From the NCBI RefSeq assembly GCF_007000325.2, contig NZ_CP117267.1, forward strand, positions 620,001-684,000: a DNA stretch of 64,000 bases, written 5' to 3'. Shown here one piece after another: positions 62,961-64,000 of the stretch (within the stretch, counting starts at the first letter, position 1; each line of letters starts with the position of its first letter). This DNA comes from Rhizobium rhododendri (lineage in GTDB: Bacteria; Pseudomonadota; Alphaproteobacteria; Rhizobiales; Rhizobiaceae). The position numbers and the translations under genes were made by a program. The notes under the pieces are model-generated. The model had not been told where the DNA came from. It was given only the letters and a program-made list of their open reading frames with translations, and did not search any database.

Positions 62961-63353
62961 GTGAGTTTTCAAATGAATACCAAATCTAAACTGTGCCTCG
63001 CTCTTGTCCTTTCACTGGTGCTGCTGGTTGCCCGCGCAGAAGCCAGGCCGGCTATGCTGAAACAATCAACGATTGACGGCGTCATGCATGCGATCATAGC
63101 ACGCTGGAATTTGCCGTCTGATTTGGCGATTCGCGGGCTACGCGCCGAAGTTCGGGTCAACCTGAACACGCGTGGTGAAATCAGCGGCAAACCCGCGCCA
63201 CATATAACCGGTGGTACCGCCGCTCAGCAGCAAAGATTTGCAGAATTGGTCACTCGAACGATTTTGCAAGCCGCACCGTTTACCGGGTTGCCATTGGACA
63301 AGTACAAGTCGTGGAAGACACTGATCGTCAGGTTCGAAGCACAAGCATTTTGA
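62961..63353 (+). CDS. TonB/TolA C-terminal-like secreted protein
   Basis: A 130-residue exported protein with a signal peptide (about 5-28, ending Ala-Arg-Ala-Glu-Ala). The rest resembles the C-terminal domain of TonB/TolA: 'EVRVNLNTRGEISGKPAPHI' (R-V-x-L-x-x-x-G-x-I), 'AELVTRTILQAAPFTGLPLD' with the conserved Ala-x-P-F-x-x-L-P. It lacks the membrane anchor and long linker of TonB or TolA, so it is a free periplasmic domain. The start is a GTG at 62961 with GGAG upstream; ATG 62973 is in frame. It lies just before RIME-like DNA and the portal gene. Confidence 0.75.
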   Translation: MSFQMNTKSKLCLALVLSLVLLVARAEARPAMLKQSTIDGVMHAIIARWNLPSDLAIRGLRAEVRVNLNTRGEISGKPAPHITGGTAAQQQRFAELVTRTILQAAPFTGLPLDKYKSWKTLIVRFEAQAF

Positions 63354-63405
63354 GGACACGTCGCGTTTTCGGGACAGCGTGAACAGACGTTCAAAGCGTG
63401 GCGCA

Positions 63406-63510
63406 GATATCCTCCCAGGCGGGGGAGACATCAGCGTATATGCCAGCGAATTCTAACTTTGCGCAGAGCCCCCTCTGCCCTTTCGGGCATCTCCCCCACA
63501 AGAGGAGATC
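63406..63510. repeat. RIME-like repeat before the portal gene
   Basis: Imperfect inverted repeats at the two ends (GATATCCTCCCAGG..GGGGGAGA and CATCTCCCCCACAAGAGGAGATC), with the CCCTTTCGGGC stem between. It is a diverged copy of the elements at 54047 and 55412. It ends about 70 bp before the portal gene. Confidence 0.7.
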
Positions 63511-63577
63511 CGTCGAGCCTGCTCTGCCAGCCCCACAGGCTTAAGGCGACTTAATCGCAACTCAAAAGGACATCCCG

Positions 63578-64000
63578 ATGAAACTCCCGTTCACCCTGCC
63601 GTGGCGTTCCACGGCGGGCCGCAGGGCTGTGGCCGAGCACAAGGCAAGCGGCTCGATGATGACGTTGACGTCCGAGGGTCGGGCGCACTGGACGGGGCGG
63701 TCCTATGGGGCGCTGGCGCGTGAGGGGTTCATGAAGAACCCTGTGGCGCATCGTTCGGTGCGGCTGGTGGCCGAGGCGGCGGCATCTGTCTCCTGGCTGC
63801 TCTACGAGGGTGACCGGGAAGTTGGCGAGCATCCGTTGCTGTCACTGATGCGACAGCCGAACGGGCGCAAGGCGGGCCCGGATTTCTTCGAAGCGCTGCA
63901 CGGCCATTTGCTTCTGTCGGGCAATGCCTATGTCGAGCCGCTCATAGTCGGCGGCGCGTTGCGCGAGCTGCACCTGCTGCGGCCGGATCGTGTCGCCATC
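63578..64000 (+). CDS. GTA/phage portal protein, N-terminal part
   Basis: The first 141 residues of a portal protein; the gene continues past the window. The family signs are 'TSEGRAHWTGRSYGALAREGFMKNPVAHRSVRLVAEAAASV' (partly quoted by its ends: TSEGRAHW and FMKNPVAHRSVRLVAEAA), 'HPLLSLMRQPN' and 'GNAYVEPL', of HK97-type portals. Portals form the ring through which DNA enters the head. AAAGGA lies 8 bases before the ATG. In most GTA clusters it directly follows the large terminase; here about 5.9 kb of other genes separate them. Confidence 0.88.
   Translation, partial: MKLPFTLPWRSTAGRRAVAEHKASGSMMTLTSEGRAHWTGRSYGALAREGFMKNPVAHRSVRLVAEAAASVSWLLYEGDREVGEHPLLSLMRQPNGRKAGPDFFEALHGHLLLSGNAYVEPLIVGGALRELHLLRPDRVAI

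Noticed and set aside
1..64000. tRNA or rRNA genes
   Set aside because: No cloverleaf or rRNA-like segment was seen by eye; a dedicated tRNA search was not possible.

Overview
The window looks like chromosomal DNA of a member of the Rhizobiales, most probably Rhizobium or a close relative such as Agrobacterium or Ensifer. The reasons are high GC with strong third-position bias, a MucR/Ros-type zinc-finger regulator, DUF1491, DUF2336, DUF5330, DUF6456 and DUF930 genes, palindromic repeats resembling Rhizobium-specific intergenic mosaic elements (RIME), a candidate CtrA site, a PHO box, an FNR/FixK-like box, and part of an alphaproteobacterial gene transfer agent (GTA) cluster. No rRNA, tRNA or CRISPR array was seen. 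No database search was possible, so family names rest on motifs and remembered family signatures.

Layout. 1-8.7 kb: end of a cation efflux pump, DoxX protein, stand-alone DnaB-like ATPase, ZigA-type zinc GTPase with a possible Zur site, class A beta-lactamase, acidic hypothetical protein, and membrane PQQ glucose dehydrogenase (gcd). 8.9-10.85 kb: a group II intron with its reverse transcriptase/maturase, next to a lipoprotein gene of atypical composition. 11.6-26.1 kb: housekeeping and metabolic genes (SelO, ParDE pair, secreted DUF922 protease, patatin lipoprotein, peptidase T, two NAD(P)-binding proteins with a divergent LysR regulator, oligopeptidase B, polysaccharide deacetylase, FAD oxidoreductase, AI-2E-type permease). 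26.2-31 kb: double glyoxalase-fold protein, universal stress protein behind an FNR/FixK-like box, PIN toxin-antitoxin pair, a shortened hemolysin III protein, and acetyltransferases.

31-39.5 kb is a regulatory and envelope stretch: mucR with a long AT-rich leader and a clear terminator, a DnaA-domain-IV-like helix-turn-helix gene, DUF6456, YkgJ, SufE, DUF5330, a DivJ/PleC-like histidine kinase overlapped by a peptidoglycan-binding protein, and an acetyltransferase. 39.5-53.9 kb: cytochrome P450, VirK protein, a large secreted von Willebrand D-like protein, DUF1491/DUF2336, small proteins near a CtrA-type site, a DUF1254/DUF1214 pair, a secreted protein with GH16-like active-site spacing, an endonuclease/exonuclease/phosphatase protein, a class A penicillin-binding protein and YcgN.

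54-64 kb: RIME-like palindromes surround a second PIN toxin-antitoxin pair. A GTA head cluster then starts (small-terminase-position gene, large terminase) and resumes only at 63.6 kb with the portal gene, which the window edge cuts. The roughly 5.9 kb between holds a phage-type GH19-like lysin, thioesterase, CorA transporter, a PHO-box-controlled phosphodiesterase, a Dabb protein and a TonB/TolA C-terminal-like protein. This split of the terminase and portal genes, the GH16-like protein, the in-frame junction of the DnaA-like gene with DUF6456, and the unusual open frame of the group II intron are the points most worth following up.
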